Positions 8,154 to 16,704 of a stretch of DNA of 64,000 bases are shown here, in pieces (within the stretch, counting starts at the first letter, position 1; the number at the start of each line of letters is the position of its first letter). The stretch is from Trinickia fusca (lineage in GTDB: Bacteria; Pseudomonadota; Gammaproteobacteria; Burkholderiales; Burkholderiaceae), in assembly GCF_003628145.1 (NCBI RefSeq), contig NZ_RBZV01000007.1, forward strand, positions 215,337 through 279,336, in the 5' to 3' direction. Made by a program: the position numbers and the translations under genes. Below the pieces are notes generated by a model. That model made no database searches, was not told where the DNA came from, and was given only the letters and a program-made list of their open reading frames with translations.

Positions 8154-9834
8154 TGAGGGTCACCCGTTTTACTTCGCTCAGCGTCGTCTCGCCACACTTC
8201 ACCATCGTCAGCGCGACCTCGCGCAATTGGCGCGTACCGTTTTTTCGCGCCACTTCCTTGATACGGCGGATCGGCTGCTTTTCCACCACCATGTCGCGAA
8301 TCTCGTCGTCGAGAATCAAGATCTCCGCAATCGCGCGTCTTCCTCTATACCCCGTGCCGCGGCAATCACCGCAGCCCGCCCCCTGCCGGAAGTCGAAATC
8401 GGCAACGTCGACGCGCGCGAGCCCGAGTCGACCGAGTTCGAGCTCGCTAGGAAGATACGGTGCGGCACAATGCTTGCAATTGACGCGCAGTAACCGCTGA
8501 GCCCAAATGCCGTTCAGTGCCGATACGAACGCATACGGGTCAATGCCCATATGATTGAAGCGGCCGAACACGTCAAAAACATTGTTGGCATGCACGGTGG
8601 TTAGCACGAGGTGCCCCGTCAATGCCGATTGAACCGCGATCTCCGCAGTTTCACGATCACGAATCTCGCCGACCATGATCTTGTCCGGGTCGTGTCGCAA
8701 GATAGACCGAAGGCCACGTGCGAAGGTGAGCCCCTTCTTTTCGTTGACGGGGATCTGCAAGATACCGGGTAGCTGGTACTCCACTGGGTCCTCGATCGTG
8801 ATGATCTTGTCCCGCCCGTTGTGAATCTCCGTCAAAGCGGCGTAGAGCGTGGTCGTCTTGCCGGAGCCAGTGGGCCCGGTCACGAGCAGCATGCCGTACG
8901 GCTCTTCCGCCAAGCGCCGGAGCGCCGCCAGCGACTGGCCGTCATAGCCGAGTGCTTCGAGCGTCAGGGCACCATACGCCTCGATCATCACGCGCTTGTC
9001 GAGAATGCGGATCACCGCGTCCTCACCGTGTATGCTCGGCATTATCGAGACGCGCAAGTCGATATCGCGCCCGCCCGCCGCCACTCGAAAGCTACCGTCT
9101 TGCGGAACGCGGCGCTCCGCGATATCGAGTTCGGCGAGCACCTTCAGTCGTGATATCACCTGCTCGGCGATTTCAACGCCTTGGATCGTAGCCGCCGCAT
9201 CGAGCACACCATCCACGCGATATTTCAGAGCCAGCCCGCTCACCGTACTTTCGAGGTGAACGTCCGAGGCGCCCGCCCTGAGCGCGTCGTAGAGCGTTGA
9301 ATTCACAAGCTTGACTGCGGGACTAGCCGCCTCGCTGACCGTCTCGAACGACAGCACCTGCGCCGTTCGCCCCTCACCATGCGCTTCGTCTGCTGACGTG
9401 ACGACGCTATCCACCGCACGCGCGGACTCCTCCATGCGCGTGTGATACGCCTGGAGATCCGACACCAGCGCGAGCCGCACCTCAATCGCCGAGGTCGCCT
9501 GAGTGGCAAGCCAAGTGCGAAGATCGAGATCGAACGGATCGGTCGCCACACCGATCACTCGTCCGCTGGGGTCGCGCAATAGCGCGCACCGTCGCTGCAT
9601 GGCGCGTGCGAGCGATACGCGATCGAATGCCGGCTGTAGCCCCAACATTTCGGGTGTCTCGATGACATGCATTGCGAGCAGTTGCGCCAGCGCCCGCAAA
9701 AGCTCGCGCGGTTCCGCACCGGTCAGCGCCTCCAACTCGGCGAACACATGACGTTGCGATGCCGTTGCGGCGGCACGCGCCTGGGATAGCAAGGCCGCGT
9801 CAAGCACGAGAGGCGTCGTCGCTTGCGTCTTCAC
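8146..9834 (-). CDS. gspE: type II secretion ATPase GspE
   Basis: The start is taken as GTG at 9834, which overlaps the gspF stop as GTGA and gives 562 residues, close to the family length. The protein has an N1E-like region, then Walker A (GPTGSGKTTTLYAAL), Asp box (IITIEDPVEYQ), Walker B (IMVGEIRDRETAEIAVQSAL) and His box (GHLVLTTVHAN). A C-x2-C...C-x2-C zinc module (CKHC, CGDC) follows, as is typical of GspE and PilB extension motors. It powers pseudopilus or pilus assembly at the inner membrane together with GspF and the PilM-like protein. An open frame continues upstream but runs through gspF in another frame. Confidence 0.93.
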   Translation of the reverse strand: MKTQATTPLVLDAALLSQARAAATASQRHVFAELEALTGAEPRELLRALAQLLAMHVIETPEMLGLQPAFDRVSLARAMQRRCALLRDPSGRVIGVATDPFDLDLRTWLATQATSAIEVRLALVSDLQAYHTRMEESARAVDSVVTSADEAHGEGRTAQVLSFETVSEAASPAVKLVNSTLYDALRAGASDVHLESTVSGLALKYRVDGVLDAAATIQGVEIAEQVISRLKVLAELDIAERRVPQDGSFRVAAGGRDIDLRVSIMPSIHGEDAVIRILDKRVMIEAYGALTLEALGYDGQSLAALRRLAEEPYGMLLVTGPTGSGKTTTLYAALTEIHNGRDKIITIEDPVEYQLPGILQIPVNEKKGLTFARGLRSILRHDPDKIMVGEIRDRETAEIAVQSALTGHLVLTTVHANNVFDVFGRFNHMGIDPYAFVSALNGIWAQRLLRVNCKHCAAPYLPSELELGRLGLARVDVADFDFRQGAGCGDCRGTGYRGRRAIAEILILDDEIRDMVVEKQPIRRIKEVARKNGTRQLREVALTMVKCGETTLSEVKRVTLNA

Positions 9835-11018
9835 GACAGGGCTTCCGCAAGGTCGAAAATCGGCAGATAGAGCAGTACGACGATCGCACCGACAACCAGG
9901 CCAATCACCGACATCAACAGTGGCTCGAAAAGCCTGGTAAAGCGGTCGATCCAACGACTGATCTCGCCGTCGTAAAAGGCAGCCGATTGAGCGAGCATGC
10001 TGCCGAGTTCTCCCGAGCGCTCTCCGACGCGGAGCATACGTAGCGAGATCGGCGTCGTAAGACCTTCGTCGTCGAATGCGCCTGACAAGGTCCCGCCAGT
10101 CTGCACCGCGACGCGAGCCCGAGCGAGCCGCTCCTTCAACGCAGGGGAAGTCGTCCCGCTGGCCGTCGCCATCGCGGTAACAATAGGGATCCCGCCTTCC
10201 AGCAACATGCCAAGCGTAAGATAAAGCCGCGATAGTTCGTAGATGCGCAAATGCTCGCCGAGTAGAGGAAACCGCGCCAACAGGCTGACGAGGCCCACTT
10301 TGGAAATTGCCGTGCGTAAAGCGAGGCCGCCACTCGTCAGGCAGAAGAGAGCGGCTGCAAAAAGCAGTAGGCCGTGCGCCGCAGCGAACTTCCCCCAATC
10401 GAGGAGTGCTTGAGACATCCAGGGCAGCGAGCGGCCCGTGTCTTCATAGATGGTCGCAAAGTGCGGAACAACATAAGCGACCAGAAAGGAGGTCACGCCG
10501 CCGCCCGCGACGAGCAAAATGCTGGGGTAGATCGCCGCGCTGATCAGTTTGTTGCGCACCACATCCACGCGCGATTGATAGTCCACGTAGCGCTGGAGCG
10601 AACGCGGCAAATCGCTCGTGCCCTCAGCGGCGCGGATGATGCCAACATAAAGCGGCGGAAACACATCCGGCTGCTCGCCAAGAAGATTGGACAAGCGCTT
10701 GCCCTCTCTGAGTCCCGTCAATAGCCGCTCCAGTACGCTGCGCAACCGGGCACCTCGCTCCCGCTCGAGCAACGCTTCCATCCCTTCGACGAGGGAAAGG
10801 CCTGCCGTCAACAACGCAAGTAGTTCCTGACTGAAGAGCACGAGCGAAAAGCGGCCGCGCGACGCGACGGGCCGTCGCAGATTGCGGCGCGGCGTAATCC
10901 GCGTGGGATGCAACCCGAGCGCTTCGGCTTGGCGACGTGCGTGGTCTTCGTCCGAGGCGTCGATCAAGATCGCAACGATCCTGTTCTCGGAGGAAAGCGC
11001 TCTTACTTCGAATTGCAT
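9831..11018 (-). CDS. gspF: type II secretion inner-membrane protein GspF
   Basis: The 395-residue product has the two-copy GspF/PilC domain layout. The first copy has FSQELLALLTAGLSLVEGMEAL and IIRAAEGTSDLPRSLQRYVDY; the second has LSRLYLTLGMLLEGGIPIVTAM and MLRVGERSGELGSML. Three hydrophobic helices lie at about 165-190, 215-235 and near the C-terminus (LLMSVIGLVVGAIVVLLYLPIF). It is the polytopic platform protein that transmits GspE motion to the pilin subunits. It lies 64 bp downstream of gspG and overlaps gspE. Confidence 0.93.
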   Translation of the reverse strand: MQFEVRALSSENRIVAILIDASDEDHARRQAEALGLHPTRITPRRNLRRPVASRGRFSLVLFSQELLALLTAGLSLVEGMEALLERERGARLRSVLERLLTGLREGKRLSNLLGEQPDVFPPLYVGIIRAAEGTSDLPRSLQRYVDYQSRVDVVRNKLISAAIYPSILLVAGGGVTSFLVAYVVPHFATIYEDTGRSLPWMSQALLDWGKFAAAHGLLLFAAALFCLTSGGLALRTAISKVGLVSLLARFPLLGEHLRIYELSRLYLTLGMLLEGGIPIVTAMATASGTTSPALKERLARARVAVQTGGTLSGAFDDEGLTTPISLRMLRVGERSGELGSMLAQSAAFYDGEISRWIDRFTRLFEPLLMSVIGLVVGAIVVLLYLPIFDLAEALS

Positions 11019-11082
11019 ATCGCCGCGCTATCCATTGCCGTGCCCATCCGGGGGAAAGCGCATCGATATCAGCGCCGCACCG

Positions 11083-11547
11083 TCATTCGCTGCTGATGTC
11101 GGCATCTTCCCCGGTCCCCCCAGGCTGGCCGTCACGACCATACGAAATCACGGCGTAGTCGCCTTTGGTGCCGGGAATCTTGTAGACGTATGGGTGCCCC
11201 CACGGATCGAGCGGCACGTCCTTCTTTAGGTACGGGCCGTCCCACTTGTCCACACCCGCCGGTTTGACGACGAGTGCGGTAAGTCCCTCTTGGGCTGTCG
11301 GATAACGACCGACATCAAGCCGGAAATTGTCGAGCGCCTTGGTGAGCACATCGATCTGCGCTCGCGCGATCGTGCCTTGCGATTTTCCGAGTTGTGCAAA
11401 GTAGCGTGGCCCTACGATCGCAGCCAGCATGCCGATGATGACCAGCACGACGAGCAACTCGAGAAGCGTGAATCCCCGCTGCTTTCCGCATCGCGCCCGT
11501 CTGTTACGCAATACGTTGCGCAACTGGCCGTGCCTACTAACCCGCAT
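11083..11547 (-). CDS. gspG: major pseudopilin GspG
   Basis: This 154-residue protein is the clearest GspG in the cluster. A basic leader is followed by the cleavage site RGFTLLELLVVLVIIGMLAA, then the GspG core GRYPTAQEGLTALVVKPAG and WDGPYLKKDVPLDPWGHPY. The calcium-site region near the end reads YGRDGQPGGTGEDADI. The leader of about 24 residues is longer than usual. A strong ribosome site (AAGGAAGGA) precedes the ATG at 11547. It is the first gene of the minus-strand operon and forms the pseudopilus shaft. Confidence 0.93.
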   Translation of the reverse strand: MRVSRHGQLRNVLRNRRARCGKQRGFTLLELLVVLVIIGMLAAIVGPRYFAQLGKSQGTIARAQIDVLTKALDNFRLDVGRYPTAQEGLTALVVKPAGVDKWDGPYLKKDVPLDPWGHPYVYKIPGTKGDYAVISYGRDGQPGGTGEDADISSE

Positions 11548-11889
11548 TCCCCGATCCTTCCTTGGATTTATCGTTGGAGCCGCATCGAGGGTGCGCTATT
11601 AAGAGGCACCCGCATCGTCGAACTCGCCTTACTATTGCATAATTAATGGGGCTCGGACCCCTTATAGGCGTAATGGTAAAGCAAATCTGTTCGCATGTGG
11701 CAACTGAGCCGTTGCGCCCCAGGGCTTTCGCACGAAGGACCCGATGAATAAAGGGTCTGGAAGGTGAGCAAGCGGTTGTAAGCCGTTAACGGCTCAGGTT
11801 TACTCTTGGATTTGGACCGAGCGAAGCCGCCGATCATGCAAGCCTTTGAGGACCTATACGATTCCCGTTTCCGCAAGTGTCGCTACGCT
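11548..11889. other. non-coding block with nested inverted repeats, upstream of gspG
   Basis: No convincing gene lies here. It must hold the promoter for the minus-strand gsp operon. Between 11650 and 11870 there is a structured stretch: ctgagccgtt at 11704-11713 pairs with aacggctcag at 11788-11797 (10 bp perfect), and 11781-11794 (agccgttaacggct) is itself a 14-bp palindrome. A smaller gaccc/gggtc pair sits inside. A short open stretch begins ATG at 11839 (MQAFEDLYDSRFRK) and runs into the IS21 remnant. The arrangement recalls a non-coding RNA followed by a cut-off gene, but its identity is unknown. Confidence 0.45.
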
Positions 11890-12497
11890 CGCCGGCAATG
11901 CAACCGCTACCCGCACAGTTCTATGAGCTGGCGCGCTTCAAGACGGTGACGGTCCACATCGACTATCACGTCGAGATTAACAAACATCGCTACAGCGTGC
12001 CGCACGCGCTGGTCGGTCTAAAGCTCGATGCGCGCATCACGGCGGGCACCGTCGAACTATTGCATCGCGGCCGTCGTGTTGCCAGTCACGCTCGCAGTGA
12101 CCGCGCAGGCGGCTATACGACCGTCGTCGAGCATATGCCGGTAGCACACCGCGCGCACCTTGAATGGACGCCGCAGCGGCTCATTCATGGGGGGCAGCAG
12201 ATCGGTGCTGCAACCGGCGTGCTGGTCACCTGGCTGCTACAGGAGCAACGTCAGCCCGAACACGGCTATCGCGCGTGCCTCGGATTGCTCTCGCTCTCTC
12301 GTCGATACGGTCGTGAGCGCCTCGAAGCCGCGTGTGCGCTCGCACTGGAACTGGGTGTGCATCGCTACTGCCATGTTCGCGACATCCTGATCAATAACCG
12401 CGACCGCGCCGCAGCGGCAACGCCTGCCGACTGGATCAGCCCAAGCCACGCGCATGTACGCGGCTCCAGCACTACCAATAAGGAGAACCGGCCATGA
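11890..12497 (+). pseudogene. istA: IS21 transposase IstA, C-terminal fragment
   Basis: The readable protein begins at about PAMQPLPAQFYELARFKTVT and continues VHIDYHVEINKHRYSVPHAL, which is the conserved beta-rich C-terminal domain of IstA. The helical tail LGLLSLSRRYGRERLEAACA follows. About 200 of the usual 500 or so residues remain; the DDE catalytic core and the N-terminal HTH are gone. It is followed directly by istB, whose ATG at 12494 overlaps the istA stop, as in intact IS21 elements. Confidence 0.85.
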
Positions 12498-13261
12498 TGA
12501 TGCAACAGACACTGACCCAACTACGCGCCCTGAAGCTCGACGGCTTTGCGGACGGACTCCAAGAACAATTGACGTAGCCTGGTGCGGCCAGCCGGAGCTT
12601 CGAGGAGCGGCTATCGCTGCTGGTCGACCGGGAAGCCAGTTGGCGTGATGATCGGCGCCGTACACGACTGCTCAAGCAAGCGCGCTTGAAGTATCCGCAG
12701 GCGGCCATTGAAGATCTCGACACCCGCTCCGGCCGGGGCGTGGACCCGCGCTCACTTACGAGCCTCGCCCTCGGCGATTGGGTCGAAGCAGGCTACAGCC
12801 TCTTGATCAGCGGCCCAACCAGCGCTGGTAAATCGTGGCTTGCCTGCGCGCTCGCGCAATACGCCTGCCGTCGCGGCCACTCGGCGTTGTATCTGTGCGT
12901 ACCGCACCTGAGTGAAGAGTTGCGCATCCTGCACGGCAACGGCGGCTTTACCAAATGGTTGCTGCAAGTCGCCCGCGTTGATGTGCTCCTGCTCGACGAT
13001 TGGGGAATGGCTCCCCTTGATGCGACGGTTCGAAACGACCTACTCGAAATGATCGACGATCGCGCCGCAGGCAAGGCGACCATTCTCACAAGCCAACTAC
13101 CAATCGAACACTGGCATGGCTGGATTGGCGACGAGACCATTGCCGATGCGATGCTTGATCGCCTTATGTAGCGTCATCACCGGATCACGCTTACCGGTGA
13201 ATCGCTCAGAAAAGCGGCCCTCAAACCCAACGTTCCGGAGCCCGAACTCGACCAAAACTGA
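12494..13261 (+). pseudogene. istB: IS21 helper ATPase IstB with two in-frame stop codons
   Basis: Translation from ATG 12494 reads MMMQQTLTQLRALKLDGFAD, then an amber stop at 12575-12577 where the family normally continues. The frame goes on through SFEERLSLLVDREASWRDDR, Walker A (ISGPTSAGKSWLACALAQ) and Walker B (VDVLLLDDWGMAPL). A second amber stop lies at 13169-13171, followed by RHHRITLTGESLRK to the natural end at 13261. The full span is 255 codons, the usual IstB length, so the only lesions are two point nonsense mutations. A 161-residue piece starting inside could still be translated but lacks the N-terminus. Confidence 0.88.
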
Positions 13262-13332
13262 CAAGGAAATCTACAATCAACACCGCGCAACGCCCCAACC
13301 CGCCGAATCGGTCACATTCCCGAAATCGGCGG

Positions 13333-13770
13333 TCACGTTTGCCGAAATACGCAGATGGCCTGCCACGACAGCAGCAACTCGCCCAAACGCTGGCGCTGCT
13401 GGGTAAGCTGATCGGTGGACGCGAAGTCGTGCATTGTCTTGTCCCAGACGAGCCGCTTGCCCGTGACGAGATGCACGATGAACAGGCGCCACGCGCGCGC
13501 GGCGGCCATCGCGTTGATGAAATTGCCGACGATCATGCGCGGCACCGCGTGCTCCCAGCCGTACATGTGCCAGACGAAGTAGCTGCGCTGAAGGATGCGC
13601 AGCGCGAGTGCGAACGAGTTCAGGCCCATCAGCGTGGCGATCCAACCGTTCGGCGAAAAAAACGACGGATAGTAGATCGTCCACCAGCCCATGCGTTCGT
13701 CGGCTTCCGGGGAAGCCATGCGAATGGGGGCGGCCGGGTTCATGGGCAGTTCACGGCAATGTTTGCTCAA
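13333..13770 (-). pseudogene. NfrB-like glycosyltransferase fragment
   Basis: The strand reads GWWTIYYPSFFSPNGWIATL, ALALRILQRSYFVWHMYGWE, PRMIVGNFINAMAAARAWRL and RLVWDKTMHDFASTDQL. This is a contiguous internal segment of the membrane glycosyltransferase family that includes NfrB, the phage N4 adsorption protein B and exopolysaccharide synthase. About 110 recognisable residues remain of a protein usually several times longer. The 3' side is cut at about 13350 by the IS21 right end; the 5' side starts in unrelated sequence with a chance ATG. A relic of a surface-polysaccharide locus is the likely explanation. Confidence 0.75.
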
Positions 13771-14111
13771 TTATCCGTGGCGGCGGTTGCCTCAAAACCC
13801 CGAGGTGAAGGGTAAAGGCCACCCATTTCCGTTTATTGCCCAAGCCGCACATGCGGAGTTCGATGGCGCTAGCGAGCAGCGCTCCTAACTCTGCTAGGGG
13901 CGAGAGGGTCAGAGGTGCAGGGGACGTCGCCCTGATAGTTCCCCCTTGGTATCAAACAGTATTCGACCCTTATATAATGAACGGGCATTCCGCGACCGGG
14001 GGTGGGACGTTCGAAGACTGCCTGCGGTACCGATGCAGAAATCATCGCGATAGCTCAAGGACGTCGCGGCCATGCGGGGTGCGTTGCGTCATAAATCCAA
14101 ATAGGACCTAC
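13771..14111. other. intergenic region with possible promoter
   Basis: No gene is supported here. It contains an AT-rich patch with TATAAT at 13973-13978, then the 5' leader of the small secreted protein that starts at 14112. Its left side is the decayed flank of the nfrB fragment. Confidence 0.5.
13946..13978 (+). promoter_or_regulatory. possible sigma-70 promoter of the small secreted protein gene
   Basis: A perfect -10 box TATAAT lies at 13973-13978 in otherwise GC-rich DNA. The best -35-like hexamer, TTGGTA at 13946-13951, is 21 bp away, which is longer than ideal. The gene start is 134 bp downstream. Confidence 0.35.
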
Positions 14112-14549
14112 ATGAAGACCAATCTGAAATCCCTTTCGTTGGCAATGGGCACGACTATCGCCATGCTGATGGCAAGCTCGGCGATGGCTCAGGTGTACCC
14201 GATGGGGAACAATTCCTACAACAGCCAAGGCATGACGCCGGGGGGGATGCCGGTCAACACCGTCATTAATATCGTCCCCGCCAGTTCCAATACGCACGGC
14301 ATAATCGTTCAAAATTGCAGCGAGACGGTGTGGGGCAGCACTTGGGGCGCCAATACGCTCGTTATTGCGTCCCCCACCCAGCCGACTCCACTAGCGACCG
14401 GAAACATCGTTCTCTTCTCCGTCCTCGTGCCGCCGATTACGGTTGCAACACTTCCGCATCCGGTGTACGTACCGGCCGGTAATGGACTGTGGGCTTATAC
14501 AAGCGGCACCGGTGGTTCCATCTATTGCAATTACGATTTCTCGAACTGA
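14112..14549 (+). CDS. small secreted protein of unknown function
   Basis: From ATG 14112 the product is 145 residues with a clear signal peptide (MKTNLKSLSLAMGTTIAMLM, then ASSAMAQ as the likely cleavage site). The mature part is small and rich in Thr, Pro, Asn and Val: VINIVPASSNTHGIIVQNC, NTLVIASPTQPTPLATGN, YVPAGNGLWAYTSGTGGSI, ending YCNYDFSN. Two cysteines, in QNC and IYC, could pair. The family is not one I can name. A decayed paralogue lies just downstream in inverted orientation, so the locus once held two divergent or convergent copies. Confidence 0.75.
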   Translation: MKTNLKSLSLAMGTTIAMLMASSAMAQVYPMGNNSYNSQGMTPGGMPVNTVINIVPASSNTHGIIVQNCSETVWGSTWGANTLVIASPTQPTPLATGNIVLFSVLVPPITVATLPHPVYVPAGNGLWAYTSGTGGSIYCNYDFSN

Positions 14550-14566
14550 ACATCGTTTCGGGTACG

Positions 14567-14594
14567 GCATGCCCCGCAACTCTGCGGGGCATGC
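14567..14594 (+). terminator. strong hairpin after the small secreted protein gene
   Basis: gcatgccccgca (14567-14578) pairs perfectly with 14583-14594 around a 4-base loop, 18 bp after the stop codon at 14549. There is no T-run on the plus strand, so it may act as a 3' end stabiliser or a weak terminator. The T-run on the minus strand lies on the wrong side for termination of the opposing copy. Confidence 0.5.
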
Positions 14595-14655
14595 AAAAAC
14601 TCAAGGACACTCCAGCGGTTCCAGACTCATCAGAGATTGACCAGCGACACCCCGA

Positions 14656-14985
14656 TCAATTCAGCACATCATAATTACAAAAAACAGACCCATTCAAATT
14701 CGTGTAAGCCAAAACCCCATTCCCGGCAGGAACCAGAATCGGATATTTTCTGTCATTAAATGACCACGACGGAGTCAAGACGGAAAAAAGATGATGTTCC
14801 CCGTTTGAAACGGAGTCGGCGTGGACGGCGCTGCTACGATAATTGTATTTGAGCCGGCGGTGGAGCCAAATACCGTCACAGCGCAGGTTCGCAAGTAAAC
14901 TCCGTGAACATTCGTGCTCGGAGAAACAATTTGAACCATCGAATTTGGGGTTGTTGCGCAAAGTAAAAATGAGCCGGAGGACCCC
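14656..14985 (-). pseudogene. frameshifted, N-truncated paralogue of the small secreted protein
   Basis: Reading the minus strand from about 14985 gives TTPNSMVQIVSPSTNVHGVY, LRTCAVTVFGSTAGSNTIIV, then PSTPTPFQTGNIIFFPS and a stop. In the next frame it resumes as LFSVLTPSWSFNDRKYPILV, PAGNGVLAYTNLNG and SVFCNYDVLN to 14656. Aligned with the intact copy at 14112 this is one protein with a single one-base loss in the run of six A/T at 14784-14789. No signal peptide is left. Confidence 0.8.
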
Positions 14986-15235
14986 TAGCCGCGTGGCGTC
15001 TTACCCCGGCGCACCGGGTTACGAAGCCGTCGCGACATGCCTGGCATCGCCTGAGGTACGTGAGCGGATCGGGAGACGCACCGAACCGGCCTGATCGAGC
15101 GCTACAGCTAACACAGCGTTACGAAGGCGCCACACGTTGCAGTTCCGCCAAGCTAAAGGTGGTCGGCCGCCCCTCTATTGGCTTCTCAGAGGGACGTCGA
15201 TGACTCGCACGTGACAGCGCCGGAGCCAGAATTCA
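14986..15235. other. intergenic region without recognised feature
   Basis: I see no gene, repeat or RNA signature here. It separates the decayed secreted-protein paralogue from the ISL3 terminal repeat. Confidence 0.4.
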
Positions 15236-16226
15236 GGCTCTTCCACACTTTGTGTGAAACTTGCGCTGCGCGTCAGCACCGATTCAACACGCGAGTGCGA
15301 AGCAGCTGAAAGCCGGCCCTGCCATTCATTTGACGCTTGAGGAACTTGAGCCGATTCACATGCCCTTCGACAATGCCGTTGCTGTAGGGCGTTAGCAATG
15401 CAGCGTGTACTGCGTCGTAGTCGTGGCTGATGCCTGTCGCAAACCGCAGCATTTCCGGGACACCGCTAGCCTGGGCCTGACGTAGCCAGCTTGCCAACGC
15501 GTTGTGCGCGCGGTGCTTTACGATGTCGACGAACTCGACCGACAGCCGTCGGATCGTTGCGATCTGCGGATTTCGCTCGGCTAGCTGCTGAACAAGGCGC
15601 TCGACATGCCGCTTATCGCCATCGGTCAACGCTGCCATGGCTCGGCCAAGTAGCCAGGAGCATGCGCGGCGAGTGGAAGGTATGGCTCGCGGCACCACGG
15701 CACGCATCTGTTGAACCGGCGGAGAGGTTTGGCGCCAAGCATGAACAGCCTGGCGCACGATGCCGGAGCCGCCCCTGAATCTTTGTGCTGCGATTTCCGA
15801 ATGCAACGCTGCCGCGTTTTGGCAGCCCTCGCGTCAGCGCGCGGCAAGATAAGCCCGAAAGGGATCCAGCTTGCTGCTTGCTGGTGGCCGTTGCGCCCGT
15901 TCGGGAAACCCACCGGCACTGATCCAATGCCGTAGCGCGTGCAATCGCGCGTATTGCCATTCCGCTTCGATGATGGTGCATGACCGCTTCATAGCAAGCG
16001 AGCCGCGCTTCGCGCCGCTGAGCTTGCTGCTGTTTCGCTCGTGACGTTGTTGGCACGCAGGGCAAATTCGATGTGATCGTCGCTATTGCGGGAGGAATGT
16101 CCTCGTTATCAAGCGAGCGTGCGACCTCGCGGATATCTCGCTGGCAACGGCTCAAGGTGTGCTCAATGGTGTCGCCGAGATTCTTCAACAGATGCCATCT
16201 GTCGGCCACTTGCGACCACCTGAAGC
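15236..16226 (-). mobile_element. ISL3-family element remnant
   Basis: A terminal repeat of ISL3 type begins at 15236 (ggctcttccacactttgtg) and the decayed transposase lies inside it on the minus strand. The other end is lost at about 16226, where IS30 DNA starts without a gap. Confidence 0.75.
15273..16226 (-). pseudogene. ISL3-family transposase, frameshifted and N-truncated
   Basis: The N-proximal piece reads VADRWHLLKNLGDTIEHTL and continues to RAKQQQAQRREARLACYEAV. The frame is then lost near 15940 and resumes with HSEIAAQRFRGGSGIVRQAV, leading to MAALTDGDKRHVERLVQQLA and GIVEGHVNRLKFLKRQMNGR. The DRWHLLKN and EGHVNRLKFLKRQM blocks are hallmarks of ISL3 transposases. Missing are the N-terminal zinc-finger/HTH region (cut at the IS30 junction) and frame continuity. 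Confidence 0.85.
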
Positions 16227-16704
16227 AGCCGACCGTGCGGTACCTGGTCATTGGGAAGGAGATCTCGTCAGTGGCGCCAACAATACTCATGTCGCCACTT
16301 TGGTCGAGCGGCGCGCGAGGTTCGCCATCCTCGTCAAGGTAAAGGGAAAGGACACGGTGAGCGTTGTGGCGGGCCTGAAGCGTGAGGTTAAGCGGCAGCC
16401 GCAGCATCTACGCAAGTCGCTCACCTGGGACCGTGGCATGGAGCTGGCGAACCACAAAGACTTCACGATCTCCACGGATGTGAAGATCTACTTCTGCGAC
16501 CCGCGAAGTCCTTGGCAACGCGGTACCAACGAAAACACGAACCGACTTCTGCGTCAGTACTTGCCTCACGGTACGCAACTTGATCAATACTCGCAGGCGG
16601 AGCTGAACAAAATCGCAGCACGGCTCAATGAAAGGCCCAGAAAGACATTGGGCTTCATGTCTCCGGCCGATAAGCTACGTGAGGCTGTTGCAGCGACTCA
16701 TTGA
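16227..16704 (+). pseudogene. IS30-family transposase, C-terminal fragment
   Basis: From about 16227 the plus strand reads DRAVPGHWEGDLVSGANNTH, VATLVERRARFAILVKVKGK, LTWDRGMELANHKDF and FCDPRSPWQRGTNENTNRLL. It ends RLNERPRKTLGFMSPADKLR. This is the whole DDE catalytic domain of an IS30 transposase, including the GHWEGDL and WQRGTNENTNGLLR-type motifs. The N-terminal HTH half is missing because the gene is fused to the ISL3 remnant. Confidence 0.88.

Larger units (their letters stand above)
11890..13352 (+). mobile_element. IS21-family element remnant (left end lost, istAB decayed)
   Basis: The block contains the C-terminal part of istA, a stop-broken istB and a right end. The right end shows two imperfect tandem repeats of the form cggtcac-tt-ccgaaat (about 13308-13327 and 13329-13348), which is the multiple-terminal-repeat style of IS21 ends. 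It abuts an nfrB fragment at about 13350. The left end and the istA catalytic half are missing. Confidence 0.8.

Noticed and set aside
9835..10398. N-terminal extension of GspE to 750 residues
   Set aside because: The extra 188 residues lie inside gspF in another frame and match nothing; GTG 9834 with GTGA overlap gives the normal GspE length.
11589..11593. GTGCG that could be a group II intron 5' end
   Set aside because: A five-base match is expected by chance and no intron domain V or reverse transcriptase follows.
11643..11876. 77-residue minus-strand open frame
   Set aside because: It lies across the structured inverted-repeat block, has no ribosome site and no recognisable fold.
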